Source of the DNA: Telluria mixta
Lineage (GTDB): Bacteria > Pseudomonadota > Gammaproteobacteria > Burkholderiales > Burkholderiaceae_D
Reading direction: 5' to 3'
NCBI RefSeq assembly: GCF_029223865.1
Contig: NZ_CP119520.1
Location: 4,402,001 to 4,466,000, forward strand
DNA: 64,000 nucleotides
The notes beneath the pieces were generated by a model. It had not been told where the DNA came from. It ran no database searches and worked only from the letters and a program-made list of their open reading frames with translations. This document shows positions 8,396 to 16,296 of this stretch, one piece after another (positions within the stretch are counted from its first letter, which is position 1; each line of letters starts with the position of its first letter). A program made the translations under genes and the position numbers.

Positions 8396-10981
8396 TCAGA
8401 CGGCGACGCTATCCGCCACGTCGCGGAACTCGCTGATCTGGTCGAAGTTCATGTAGCGGTAGATCTGGTCGGCGTTCTCGGTGAGCACGCCGGTGTGCGC
8501 CATGTACTCCTCGCGGGTCGGGATCTTGCCCAGGGTCGAGCAGACCGCGGCCAGTTCGGCCGAACCCAGGTACACGCGGGTGTCGATGCCGAGGCGGTTC
8601 GGGAAGTTGCGCGTCGACGTCGACATCACGGTCGCACCCTTGCGGATCTGCGCCTGGTTACCCATGCACAGCGAGCAGCCCGGCATTTCCATGCGCGCGC
8701 CCGTGCGGCCCAGCGTGCCGTAGTGGCCTTCGGCCGTCAGCACCTGCTGGTCCATCTTGGTCGGCGGGGCGACCCACAGGCGGACCGGGATGTCGGTCTT
8801 GCCTTCCAGGAGTTTCGAGGCGGCGCGGAAGTGGCCGATGTTGGTCATGCACGAGCCGACGAACACGTCGTCGATCTTGTCGCCGGCGACGTCGGACAGC
8901 GTCTTGACGTCGTCCGGGTCGTTCGGGCAGGCGACGATCGGTTCATGGATGTCGGCCAGGTCGATCTCGATGACGGCGGCGTATTCGGCATCCGCGTCCG
9001 GCGCCAGCAGGTCCGGCTTGGCCAGCCAGGCTTCCATGGCCTTGATGCGGCGTTCCAGCGTGCGGCGGTCCAGGTAGCCGTTCGCGATCATCCACTTCAT
9101 CAGCGTGATGTTCGAGTTCATGTACTCGATGATCGGTGCCTTGTCCAGGTGGACCGTGCAGCCGGCGGCCGAGCGCTCGGCCGACGCGTCGGACAGTTCG
9201 AACGCCTGTTCGACCTTCAGGTTCGGCAGGCCTTCGATTTCCAGGATACGGCCGGAGAAGATGTTCTTCTTGCCCTTCTTGTCGACGGTCAGCAGGCCTT
9301 GCTGGATCGCGTACAGCGGGATCGCGTTGACCAGGTCACGCAGGGTGACGCCGGGTTTCATCTCGCCCTTGAAGCGGACCAGCACCGATTCCGGCATGTC
9401 CAGCGGCATCACGCCGGTGGCGGCCGCGAAGGCGACGAGGCCCGAGCCGGCCGGGAACGAGATACCGATCGGGAAGCGGGTGTGCGAGTCGCCGCCGGTG
9501 CCGACGGTGTCCGGCAGCAGCAGGCGGTTCAGCCACGAGTGGATCACGCCGTCGCCCGGACGCAGCGCGACGCCGCCGCGGTTCTCGATGAAGGTCGGCA
9601 GTTCCTTGTGCATCTTGACGTCGACCAGCTTCGGATAGGCGGCCGTGTGGCAGAACGATTGCATCACGAGGTCGGCCGAGAAGCCCAGGCAGGCCAGGTC
9701 CTTCAGCTCGTCGCGGGTCATCGGGCCGGTGGTGTCTTGCGAGCCCACGGTGGTCATCTTCGGTTCGCAGTACGTGCCCGGACGGATGCCCTGGCCTTCC
9801 GGCAGGCCGCACGCGCGGCCGACCATCTTCTGGGCCAGCGAGAAGCCGCGGCCGCTGTCTTCCGGGTTCTGCGGCAGGCGGAACAGGGTCGACGGCGCGA
9901 GGCCCAGCGCTTCGCGCGCCTTGGAGGTCAGGCCGCGGCCGATGATCAGCGGAATACGGCCGCCGGCGCGCACTTCGTCGAACAGCACGTCGGATTTCAC
10001 TTTGAACTCGGCGATGACTTCGCCGTTCTTCAGGGCCTTGCCGTCGTACGGACGCAGTTCGATGACGTCGCCCATGTCCATGTTCGTCACGTCCAGCTCG
10101 ATCGGCAGGGCGCCGGCGTCTTCCATCGTGTTGTAGAAGATCGGGGCGATCTTGGTGCCGAGGCACACGCCGCCGAAGCGCTTGTTCGGGATGAACGGGA
10201 TGTCTTCGCCCGTGAACCACAGCACCGAGTTGGTGGCGGATTTACGCGAGGAGCCCGTGCCGACCACGTCGCCGACGTAAGCGACCAGGTGGCCCTTGGC
10301 CTTCAGCGCCTCGATCTGCTTGATCGGGCCGATCTTGCCCGGCTCTTCCGGATTGATGCCCGGGCGCGGGTTCTTCAGCATGGCCAGCGCGTGCAGCGGG
10401 ATGTCCGGGCGGGTGGTGGCGTCCGGGGCCGGCGACAGGTCGTCGGTGTTGGTCTCGCCGGACACCTTGAACACGGTCAGCGTCATGCTTTCCGGGACGG
10501 CCGGACGCGACGTGAACCACTCGGCGTCGGCCCACGACTGGATCACTTCCTTGGCGTTGGCGCTGCCCTTGTCGGCCAGTTCCTTCACGTCGTGGAAGTA
10601 GTCGAACATCAGCAGGGTCTTTTTCAGGCCTTCGGCGGCGACTTTGCCGACGACAGCGTCGTCCAGCAGGTCGATCATCGGCTTGATGTTGAAGCCGCCG
10701 AGCATCGTGCCCAGCAGGCGGGTCGCCAGTTCGCGCGAGACCAGCGGGCTGGTTTCCTCGCCGCGGGCGATCTTGTTCAGGAAGGCGGCCTTGACCTTCG
10801 CCGCGTCGTCCACGCCCGCCGGGACGCGGTTCGTGATCAGGTCGACCAGGAAGTCTTCTTCGCCCGCCGGCGGGTTCTTCAGGAGTTCGACCAGGTCCGT
10901 GGTCTGTGCTGCGGACAGGGGCAGCGGGGGCACGCCGAGGGCGGCGCGTTCGGCGACATGGGTGCGGTATGCGGCTAACAT
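8396..10981 (-). CDS. acnB: Aconitate hydratase B
   Basis: The 861-residue protein is full length for AcnB. It begins with the AcnB-specific HEAT-like domain ([22 protein letters not shown]), followed by the swivel domain ([18 protein letters not shown]) and domains 1-3. The iron-sulfur ligands are visible in [12 protein letters not shown] and [11 protein letters not shown]. It catalyses citrate to isocitrate in the TCA cycle and, in characterised bacteria, the AcnB apo-form can bind RNA. It is a single gene with the decayed IS607 element 60 bases beyond its stop, so that insertion lies outside the reading frame. A possible operator lies in its upstream region at 11055-11068. Confidence 0.97.
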   Translation of the reverse strand: MLAAYRTHVAERAALGVPPLPLSAAQTTDLVELLKNPPAGEEDFLVDLITNRVPAGVDDAAKVKAAFLNKIARGEETSPLVSRELATRLLGTMLGGFNIKPMIDLLDDAVVGKVAAEGLKKTLLMFDYFHDVKELADKGSANAKEVIQSWADAEWFTSRPAVPESMTLTVFKVSGETNTDDLSPAPDATTRPDIPLHALAMLKNPRPGINPEEPGKIGPIKQIEALKAKGHLVAYVGDVVGTGSSRKSATNSVLWFTGEDIPFIPNKRFGGVCLGTKIAPIFYNTMEDAGALPIELDVTNMDMGDVIELRPYDGKALKNGEVIAEFKVKSDVLFDEVRAGGRIPLIIGRGLTSKAREALGLAPSTLFRLPQNPEDSGRGFSLAQKMVGRACGLPEGQGIRPGTYCEPKMTTVGSQDTTGPMTRDELKDLACLGFSADLVMQSFCHTAAYPKLVDVKMHKELPTFIENRGGVALRPGDGVIHSWLNRLLLPDTVGTGGDSHTRFPIGISFPAGSGLVAFAAATGVMPLDMPESVLVRFKGEMKPGVTLRDLVNAIPLYAIQQGLLTVDKKGKKNIFSGRILEIEGLPNLKVEQAFELSDASAERSAAGCTVHLDKAPIIEYMNSNITLMKWMIANGYLDRRTLERRIKAMEAWLAKPDLLAPDADAEYAAVIEIDLADIHEPIVACPNDPDDVKTLSDVAGDKIDDVFVGSCMTNIGHFRAASKLLEGKTDIPVRLWVAPPTKMDQQVLTAEGHYGTLGRTGARMEMPGCSLCMGNQAQIRKGATVMSTSTRNFPNRLGIDTRVYLGSAELAAVCSTLGKIPTREEYMAHTGVLTENADQIYRYMNFDQISEFRDVADSVAV

Positions 10982-11054
10982 GGGAAGCTCTTTCAGTCGT
11001 TTTGAAAAGCAGGACAGCGGTTGCTGGCCCTGTACTGCCGATATTGTATCTCAA

Positions 11055-11068
11055 GTCTTCTATAAGAC
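11055..11068. promoter_or_regulatory. Inverted repeat in the acnB upstream region
   Basis: GTCTT-N4-AAGAC (GTCTTCTATAAGAC) is a perfect 5-bp-arm inverted repeat about 75 bases upstream of the acnB start, inside an AT-rich stretch that also holds TACAAT on the minus strand, a fair -10 element. The position suits an operator for a TCA-cycle regulator. It also lies 36 bases from the 3' end of the AraC gene, so it is not in that gene's own promoter. Confidence 0.4.
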
Positions 11069-11104
11069 ATAAGACGAGAAATACACATTTGTCCCATCCG
11101 CGCA

Positions 11105-11980
11105 TCAATCCGCTGCCTGGCCGCTCCTTGCGATGTCGCGCGGCGTCATGCCGAACGCGCGCTTCATCCACGCCGCCATGTGGCTTTGATGGGCAAAGCC
11201 GACTTCCAGCGCCACCTGTCCGGCGCTCAGCCGCCCCTGCAGCAACAGCGACCTGGCCCGCTCCAGGCGTCGCTGCACGACGTACCGGTGCACGGGCACG
11301 CCCATCGTCTGGCGAAACAGGACGTTGAAATGCGGTACGCTCAAGTCGACGAGGGCGGCCAGCCGGTCCAGGGACAGGCGTTCGTCGAGGTGCGCCTCGA
11401 TGTAGTCGATCACCCGCGCCGCCGCGCGCGCCGACAGGGCGCGCCGCGTGCGGCCGTCCGCCACCTCGGCGCCGGCGAGGCGCACGGCCATCGCGGTGCC
11501 CAGGCTCCCGGCATAGAGCGGGTCGGATGCTTCCTCGGCCTCGAGCTCGGCCAGCAGCGCCCACGCCAGGTGCTGGAAGCGCGGGTCGCGCCACTGGAAC
11601 GACGGACGGATCTGCGCTTTCGCCGATGTCAGGCCGAGCTGGTCGTACGTCTTGCGCAGGAAGCCGTCCGCGAACCAGATGTTCAGGATCGTGCAGTCGG
11701 CATCGTCCGACCATTCGCCGTCCAGGCCCGCCGGAATCACGTCGACGTCGCCATGGGCCTGGATGCGCGCCGAGCGCGCGCCGTCGCAGCGGCACAAGGC
11801 ACGGACGGGCCGGCCCACGTGCACGCCGACGCGATGGTGGACGATGCCGGGGATGCGGTGCCGGCCGGCGGCGACATCGATCATGTCGGCGCCGAAGCCC
11901 GTCCAGCCGAGCGCCGCGCTCGACACCAGGCTGCGGCGCTGACCCGAGTGCGGTTCCAGGGGCGTGCGGTCTGCGGGCAT
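11105..11980 (-). CDS. AraC-family transcriptional regulator
   Basis: The 291-residue protein has an N-terminal cupin-like sensing region (residues about 30-150) and a C-terminal double helix-turn-helix from about residue 190 (VIDYIEAHLDERLSLDRLAALVDLSVPHFNVLFRQTMGVPVHRYV, split here only by reading; then EVGFAHQSHMAAWMKRAFGMTPRDIAR). The second HTH with the conserved GF...Q-S-x-F-like pattern is intact. The inducer is unknown. It is transcribed in the same direction as acnB and lies upstream of it with a 123-base gap; nothing else in the neighbourhood indicates its target. The upstream region to 12163 holds no recognisable gene. Confidence 0.9.
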   Translation of the reverse strand: MPADRTPLEPHSGQRRSLVSSAALGWTGFGADMIDVAAGRHRIPGIVHHRVGVHVGRPVRALCRCDGARSARIQAHGDVDVIPAGLDGEWSDDADCTILNIWFADGFLRKTYDQLGLTSAKAQIRPSFQWRDPRFQHLAWALLAELEAEEASDPLYAGSLGTAMAVRLAGAEVADGRTRRALSARAAARVIDYIEAHLDERLSLDRLAALVDLSVPHFNVLFRQTMGVPVHRYVVQRRLERARSLLLQGRLSAGQVALEVGFAHQSHMAAWMKRAFGMTPRDIARSGQAAD

Positions 11981-12163
11981 GCAAAGTCTCCTCTTGTCGG
12001 TTCGATCCGGCGAATCGATCCGCTATTCTGCCGCATTTGCCGGCCCGGCCGGCAGCCTGCCCCGCAGATCGTCATCCGGATCTGCTGCAAATCCGCCGTT
12101 CCTGCGCGCCCGCGCGCGCGCCGCCACGTAAGCTCGGTGCCCTGGTGATCGAGGAGACAAGCC

Positions 12164-12310
12164 ATGGTTGTGATCTTTGAACGGGCGCGGGCGCAGGTCC
12201 GCATGGGGTGCGAGGTGGCGGTCGCCGAGCTCGACGCGGGCATGGGCATCACGCTGCTGTATCGGGAATTCGAAGCGGCGCTCGTGCCGCCGGTCCTGGC
12301 CCGGGAGTGA
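12164..12310 (+). CDS. Small hypothetical protein (48 aa)
   Basis: The ORF starts at ATG 12164 with a good Shine-Dalgarno (GAGGAGAC, about eight bases upstream) and encodes a 48-residue, mildly acidic, non-membrane peptide (MVVIFERARAQVRMG...). It is followed after three bases by a second small ORF on the same strand, suggesting a bicistronic unit between the AraC and Lrp genes. I recognise no family. It was too short for routine ORF calling, and random ORFs of this length are common in GC-rich DNA. The ribosome binding site is the main support. Confidence 0.4.
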   Translation: MVVIFERARAQVRMGCEVAVAELDAGMGITLLYREFEAALVPPVLARE

Positions 12311-12313
12311 CGC

Positions 12314-12427
12314 ATGCGCATCTTGTGCGACCTTCTCGCGGGCCTGTCCCGCCGCGTGCAGTGCAGGCGTCTGCGCCAGGTGCTGCGCGCCATCCCCGAC
12401 AGCAACGACGACTTCGTGAGCTATTGA
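12314..12427 (+). CDS. Small hypothetical protein (37 aa), second of a tandem pair
   Basis: ATG 12314 lies three bases after the stop of the preceding 48-residue ORF. It encodes MRILCDLLAGLSRRVQCRRL and then a short acidic end (SNDDFVSY). It is basic and Cys-containing in its first half. The last seven bases overlap the end of the convergent Lrp gene. No Shine-Dalgarno of its own was seen apart from GGGAGTGA overlapping the previous stop, so translation would depend on coupling. Function unknown; low confidence that it is expressed. Confidence 0.32.
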   Translation: MRILCDLLAGLSRRVQCRRLRQVLRAIPDSNDDFVSY

Positions 12428-12900
12428 TTCGTCAGCGGCGTATCCACCTTCTTCAGCGTGCGCAGCACGAAACTGGACTTGCTGTGCCGGATGCCCGGAA
12501 TGTTGTAAATGCGCTCGCGCAGCAGCCGTTCGTAGTCGCGCGTGTCCTTCACGGCGATGCGGATGAAGTAATCGTAGTCGCCCGAGATCAGCGCGGCTTC
12601 CAGCACTTCCGGGATCGATTCCAGGGCCTGGCCGAATTTATACAGCGTCTCCTCGCTGTGGCTGTCCAGCGTCACCTGGACGATGACGGTGTCGTTGTAG
12701 CCGAGGCTCGCCAGGTCGACCTTCACCGTGTACGCCTCCAGCAGGCCGCTGTCCGTCATCCGCTTGATGCGGTTCCAGCACGACGTCGTCGACAGATTGA
12801 CCGCGCTGCTGATCTCCAGCAGGGGCGTGCGCGAGTCCTTCAGCAGGATGGCCAGGATCTGCAGGTCCGTTGCATCGTAAAGTTTTCTCTGCTCGTCCAT
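12421..12900 (-). CDS. Lrp/AsnC-family regulator
   Basis: From the ATG at 12898-12900 the product is 159 residues, the normal Lrp length: N-terminal helix-turn-helix (DATDLQILAILLKDSRTPLLEIS...STTSCWNRIKRM) and C-terminal RAM/ligand domain (SGDYDYFIRIAVKDTRDYERLL). A longer frame exists upstream to 13062, but it runs through the promoter and into the divergent gene, so the internal Met is chosen. It is divergent from an acetolactate synthase gene, a usual arrangement for an amino-acid-responsive Lrp regulator controlling its neighbour. A palindrome sits seven bases upstream of its start and probably serves autoregulation. Confidence 0.92.
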   Translation of the reverse strand: MDEQRKLYDATDLQILAILLKDSRTPLLEISSAVNLSTTSCWNRIKRMTDSGLLEAYTVKVDLASLGYNDTVIVQVTLDSHSEETLYKFGQALESIPEVLEAALISGDYDYFIRIAVKDTRDYERLLRERIYNIPGIRHSKSSFVLRTLKKVDTPLTNQ

Positions 12901-12906
12901 ATTTGG

Positions 12907-12919
12907 TGAAAAGTTTTCA
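12907..12919. promoter_or_regulatory. Palindromic operator candidate between lrp-like and ilvB-like genes
   Basis: TGAAAAGTTTTCA is a perfect palindrome around a central G. It lies in the 85-base AT-rich divergent intergenic region. Related half sites flank it: AAAGTTTTCT at 12879-12888 inside the regulator gene and GCGAAAACTA at 12939-12948. Multiple spaced, AT-rich sites are what Lrp-family octamers bind, so this is inferred to be the regulator's own operator and the control site for the acetolactate synthase. Confidence 0.5.
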
Positions 12920-12985
12920 GTATGTACCTCGATTATAGCGAAAACTATGAAGCACTTTCCGCGAACGGATCGATAAAATTCAGGG

Positions 12986-14755
12986 ATGAAAACACATCCC
13001 GACACTCCCTTGACCGCCGCCCGCGTGCTGGTCGACACGCTGGTGGATTGCGGCATCGACACCGTGTTCGGCTACCCCGGCGGCGCCGTGCTGCCGCTGT
13101 ACGACGCGCTCGCCCTGGACCGGCGCATCCGCCACATCCTCGTCCGCCACGAACAGGCGGCCGTCCACGCGGCCCAGGGGTATGCGCGTTCGACCGGCCG
13201 GCTCGGCGTCGTGTTCGTCACGTCGGGGCCCGGCGTCGCGAACACGACGTCCGGGCTGCTCGACGCGATGAGCGATTCGATCCCCGTGCTGTGCATCAGC
13301 GGCCAGGTCGCGACCGGCGCGATCGGCACGAACGCCTTCCAGGAATGCGACGCGCTCGGCATCACGCGCACGGTCACGAAATGGAATACGCAGGTGCGCG
13401 ATGCCCCTGCCGTGGCGGCCACGATCCGCGCGGCCGTCGCGACGGCGCTGGGCGGGCGGCCGGGGCCTGTGCTGGTCGACGTGCCGAAAGATATCCAGGC
13501 CAGCCAGGTGGCGGCGCCGGCCCCGCGCGTGCCCGAGGACGTCGTCCCGTCAAGCGTGCCGGCCGCCGCGCTGGAGCAGGCCGCGCACCTGATCCGGCAT
13601 GCGCGCCGCCCCGTGTTCTACGGCGGCGGAGGCCTGATCAACGCGGGCGACGCCGCCTGCGCCGCGTTCGCCCGTCTGGTGCGCTGGAAGGATGCGCCGT
13701 GCACGCTGACGTTGATGGGGCTGGGCGCGTTTCCCGCGTCGGACCCGCGCTGGCTCGGCATGCTGGGCATGCACGGCACGCTGGAGGCGAACCTCGCGAT
13801 GCACGAGGCGGATCTCGTCGTGTGCGTGGGCGCGCGCTTCGACGACCGCGTCACCGGGCACCTCGCGCACTTCTGTCCGGACGCGCGCATTGTCCACGTC
13901 GACGTCGATCCCGCGTCGATCGGCAAGGTCGTGCGGACGGACGTCGGCCTAGAGGGCGATTGCGCCGATATCCTCGATGGCCTGCTCCGGATGCTGGACG
14001 GCGTCGACCCCGCGCCGACCGCGGCCTGGTGGGACAGGATCGCCTCATGGCGCGCGGCGCGCTGCCTTGAGGTGCCTGATGCCGCGTCGGGCATCCTGCC
14101 GCAACGGCTGATGCGCACGCTGGCGGACCACGTGGCGCGGCGCGACGCGATCGTCTCCACCGACGTGGGCCAGCACCAGATGTGGGCCGCGCAATACCTC
14201 GGCTTCGACCGTCCCCGCCGCTGGCTCACGTCGGGCGGCGCCGGCACGATGGGTTATGGCCTCCCGGCGGCGATCGGCGCCCAGGTCGCGCATCCCGATG
14301 ACCTCGTCGTGTGCATCTCGGGCGACGCATCCGTGCTGATGAACATCCAGGAGCTCGCGACGGCGGTGCAGCACCGGTGCCCGGTCAAGTTGATCTTGTC
14401 GAACAACGGCTGCATGGGCATGGTGCGGCAGTGGCAGGAACTGCACTACGAAGGCCGCTACAGCCACAGTTATTCGGAGGCGCTGCCGGACTTCGTGGCG
14501 CTGGCCCGCGCATTCGGCTGGCAGGCGCGCCGTGTCGAGGACCCCGGCGAACTGGATGCGGCCGTGGCGGCGTGCCTGGACTCGAGCGGGCCATACCTGC
14601 TCGACGTGCGGGTCGAGCAGGCCGAGAACTGCTTTCCGATGATCCCGGCGGGGCGGGGGCATCACGACATCCTGCTGGCGAAGGACACGTGGTACGACGC
14701 GGCGGTTCAGAGCCGGTCCGCGTCCTGCCATCCCGCCGTGGCGAATGCCCACTGA
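12986..14755 (+). CDS. ilvB: Acetolactate synthase large subunit-type ThDP enzyme
   Basis: The 589-residue protein has the three-domain ThDP fold of acetohydroxyacid synthase: pyrimidine-binding domain with catalytic Glu56 in RHEQAAVHAAQGYAR, central domain with FAD-contact features (GARFDDRVTGHL), and the diphosphate domain with GDASVLMNIQELATA...LSNN. FDDRVTGHL and the QWQELHYEGRYSHS region are typical of biosynthetic enzymes making acetolactate for valine/leucine and 2-aceto-2-hydroxybutyrate for isoleucine. No regulatory small subunit (ilvN) follows; the next gene is convergent. It is therefore either a second copy or a stand-alone synthase, possibly under the adjacent Lrp regulator. Its 3' end overlaps the convergent interrupted membrane protein gene by 49 bases. 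Confidence 0.9.
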   Translation: MKTHPDTPLTAARVLVDTLVDCGIDTVFGYPGGAVLPLYDALALDRRIRHILVRHEQAAVHAAQGYARSTGRLGVVFVTSGPGVANTTSGLLDAMSDSIPVLCISGQVATGAIGTNAFQECDALGITRTVTKWNTQVRDAPAVAATIRAAVATALGGRPGPVLVDVPKDIQASQVAAPAPRVPEDVVPSSVPAAALEQAAHLIRHARRPVFYGGGGLINAGDAACAAFARLVRWKDAPCTLTLMGLGAFPASDPRWLGMLGMHGTLEANLAMHEADLVVCVGARFDDRVTGHLAHFCPDARIVHVDVDPASIGKVVRTDVGLEGDCADILDGLLRMLDGVDPAPTAAWWDRIASWRAARCLEVPDAASGILPQRLMRTLADHVARRDAIVSTDVGQHQMWAAQYLGFDRPRRWLTSGGAGTMGYGLPAAIGAQVAHPDDLVVCISGDASVLMNIQELATAVQHRCPVKLILSNNGCMGMVRQWQELHYEGRYSHSYSEALPDFVALARAFGWQARRVEDPGELDAAVAACLDSSGPYLLDVRVEQAENCFPMIPAGRGHHDILLAKDTWYDAAVQSRSASCHPAVANAH

Positions 14756-15333
14756 AGGAACAGACGGGTCAGCAGGTAGCCGCCGAGCACGCCGATCACG
14801 CCGAAATACACCAGGATCGCGAGCGCCAGAGATTGCCTGGCGGCGCCGCCGCCCAACGAACTCGCCATGGTGCGGGCGGCGCCCAGCATGACGTCGCCGA
14901 TCTGCTCGCTGTTGACCAGCGATACGCCGACGATAATTTTTGTCAGCCAATCGGATATCTGTTCCAGGTTCGTGTTGACGGCCGTGGACGGGCCGCGTGC
15001 GGTCGCTGTGGGCTGAAGGCCGGGTGCCGTGTCCAGCGTGTCGGGTTCGGGTCATGGCGCGCCCGTGCGCGCCGTATCGGACGAGAGCGAGCGGGGAATC
15101 CCGAAAATGAATCCGATAAAGCTGCCGACCGCAAACCAAGCGCCCGACCACAGCAGCGCCGTCCAGCGCTGCGCATCCCGTTCGGTGTAGGTGATGCGGA
15201 TTTTGTCGATCGCGATGTCGATAGAAAAGATCACGACGATAAAACCGCATAGCAGCGCAAATAGCATGGCGACGCCGACCCGTTTTACGTCGCGATCCGT
15301 TGCCCACCATTCCTTGGCTTCGAGAAGTTTCAT
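14707..15333 (-). pseudogene. Membrane protein gene interrupted by an in-frame TGA
   Basis: Two segments in the same frame, 15333-15055 and 15051-14707, are separated only by TGA at 15052-15054. The first half begins at ATG 15333 behind a near-perfect ribosome site (GGAGGTGAT) and contains two membrane helices (VAMLFALLCGFIVVIFSI and WSGAWFAVGSFIGFIFGIP). The second half contains NTNLEQISDWLTKIIVGVSL and a third helix (LALAILVYFGVIGVLGGYLL). The pattern FIFGIPR...linker...NTNLEQISDWLTKI recurs in uncharacterised bacterial membrane proteins, so both halves belong to one gene of about 208 residues. The stop falls in the variable linker, where one base change from CGA (Arg) would create it. Recent nonsense mutation, sequencing error or a true two-part gene remain possible. 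Confidence 0.75.
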
Positions 15334-15456
15334 ATCACCTCCATCGGATACCGTGCGTCCAACATACTCGAAAGCCCATTGAATCTTCTGCGCGGCGGCG
15401 GTGTCCAATCCCCGATTTCAGTGAATGCATGCGGAAGTGTTGTTTTGGAGGCTGCG

Positions 15457-16251
15457 ATGTTTCAGATTTCAATCGTCAACCGCACGCTCACGATTTCCGA
15501 TCTCGAGCTGCACCGGGTGGTCCGTGCCGTCAATCGCCAGGTCGCCGACGACTTCGCCCCGTACTGGGGCTTCGGCGGCCGGCTGCGGGTGGAAGGCCCG
15601 GCGGGCGAGAGCCTCGACGCCCAAGCCGCGCGCGAGCTGCGCGGCGACGCCATCCTGTACCTGCTCGATTCCGCCACGTCGGCGGATGCACTGGGTTACC
15701 ACGCGCGCACCTTGCGCGGCATTCCCTATGGGTTCGTCTACCTCGACCTGTGCGCGAAACTGGGTGACGCCTGGTCCGCCACGCTGTCGCACGAGGCGCT
15801 GGAACTAATTGCCGATCCCCAGTGCAACCTGCTGGTGCAGGGGCCGCATCCGCGCGGCCCGGCGCTGCCCCAGGTCTATCACTACTTCGAGGTGTGCGAC
15901 GCCGTCCAGTCGCACCTGTACGACATCGACGGCGTGACGGTGTCCAATTTCGTGCTGCCCAGTTATTTCGCGCCCGATGACGCCAGCGAAGGACGGCGCG
16001 ACTTCAGCGGCACCAACCTGCGTTCGTTCGACGTGAACCCGGGCGGCTACATCGGCTTTTTCGACCCGAACCTGGCCGGCGGCGGCGGGGCCGCCACGTT
16101 TTTCGCGGACGCCCGCTCCGAACAGCGTTACGCGATCAAGAGCCGCGCCGCGTCCGGGCAGCGCGACTGTCCGTTTGGCCGGGTGATGCGGCGCGCCGGA
16201 ACGCAGGCGACCCCGCAGGCGACCCCGGGCACGGAGGCGCAGATGGGCTGA
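15457..16251 (+). CDS. Uncharacterised protein with HEALE motif (possible metallopeptidase)
   Basis: ATG 15457 follows TGGAGG and gives a 264-residue soluble protein with no signal peptide or membrane helix. Residues 111-120 read SHEALELIAD (His112, Glu113, Glu116), resembling the core helix of zincin peptidases, though the third position of HExxH is Glu. FEVCDAVQ and DGVTVSNFVLPSYF follow, and these segments look conserved in character. The C-terminal 40 residues are low in complexity. The gene sits 45 bases upstream of a subtilase on the same strand, so the two are probably co-transcribed. Peptidase activity is inference; I cannot name the family with certainty. Confidence 0.8.
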   Translation: MFQISIVNRTLTISDLELHRVVRAVNRQVADDFAPYWGFGGRLRVEGPAGESLDAQAARELRGDAILYLLDSATSADALGYHARTLRGIPYGFVYLDLCAKLGDAWSATLSHEALELIADPQCNLLVQGPHPRGPALPQVYHYFEVCDAVQSHLYDIDGVTVSNFVLPSYFAPDDASEGRRDFSGTNLRSFDVNPGGYIGFFDPNLAGGGGAATFFADARSEQRYAIKSRAASGQRDCPFGRVMRRAGTQATPQATPGTEAQMG

Positions 16252-16296
16252 CGCTTCCATTTCATCGTGTTTCGTGACTTTTCGAGGAGAAACATC

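Noticed and set aside
8495..10978. 827-codon open frame antisense to acnB
   Set aside because: Shadow of acnB codon use; no domain seen.
12061..12125. Possible tRNA or terminator in the GC-rich stretch before the mini-ORFs
   Set aside because: No cloverleaf and no T-run could be drawn; only short GC repeats.
12901..13062. 54-residue N-terminal extension of the Lrp protein
   Set aside because: It crosses the operator region and the start of ilvB; normal Lrp proteins start at the Met used here.
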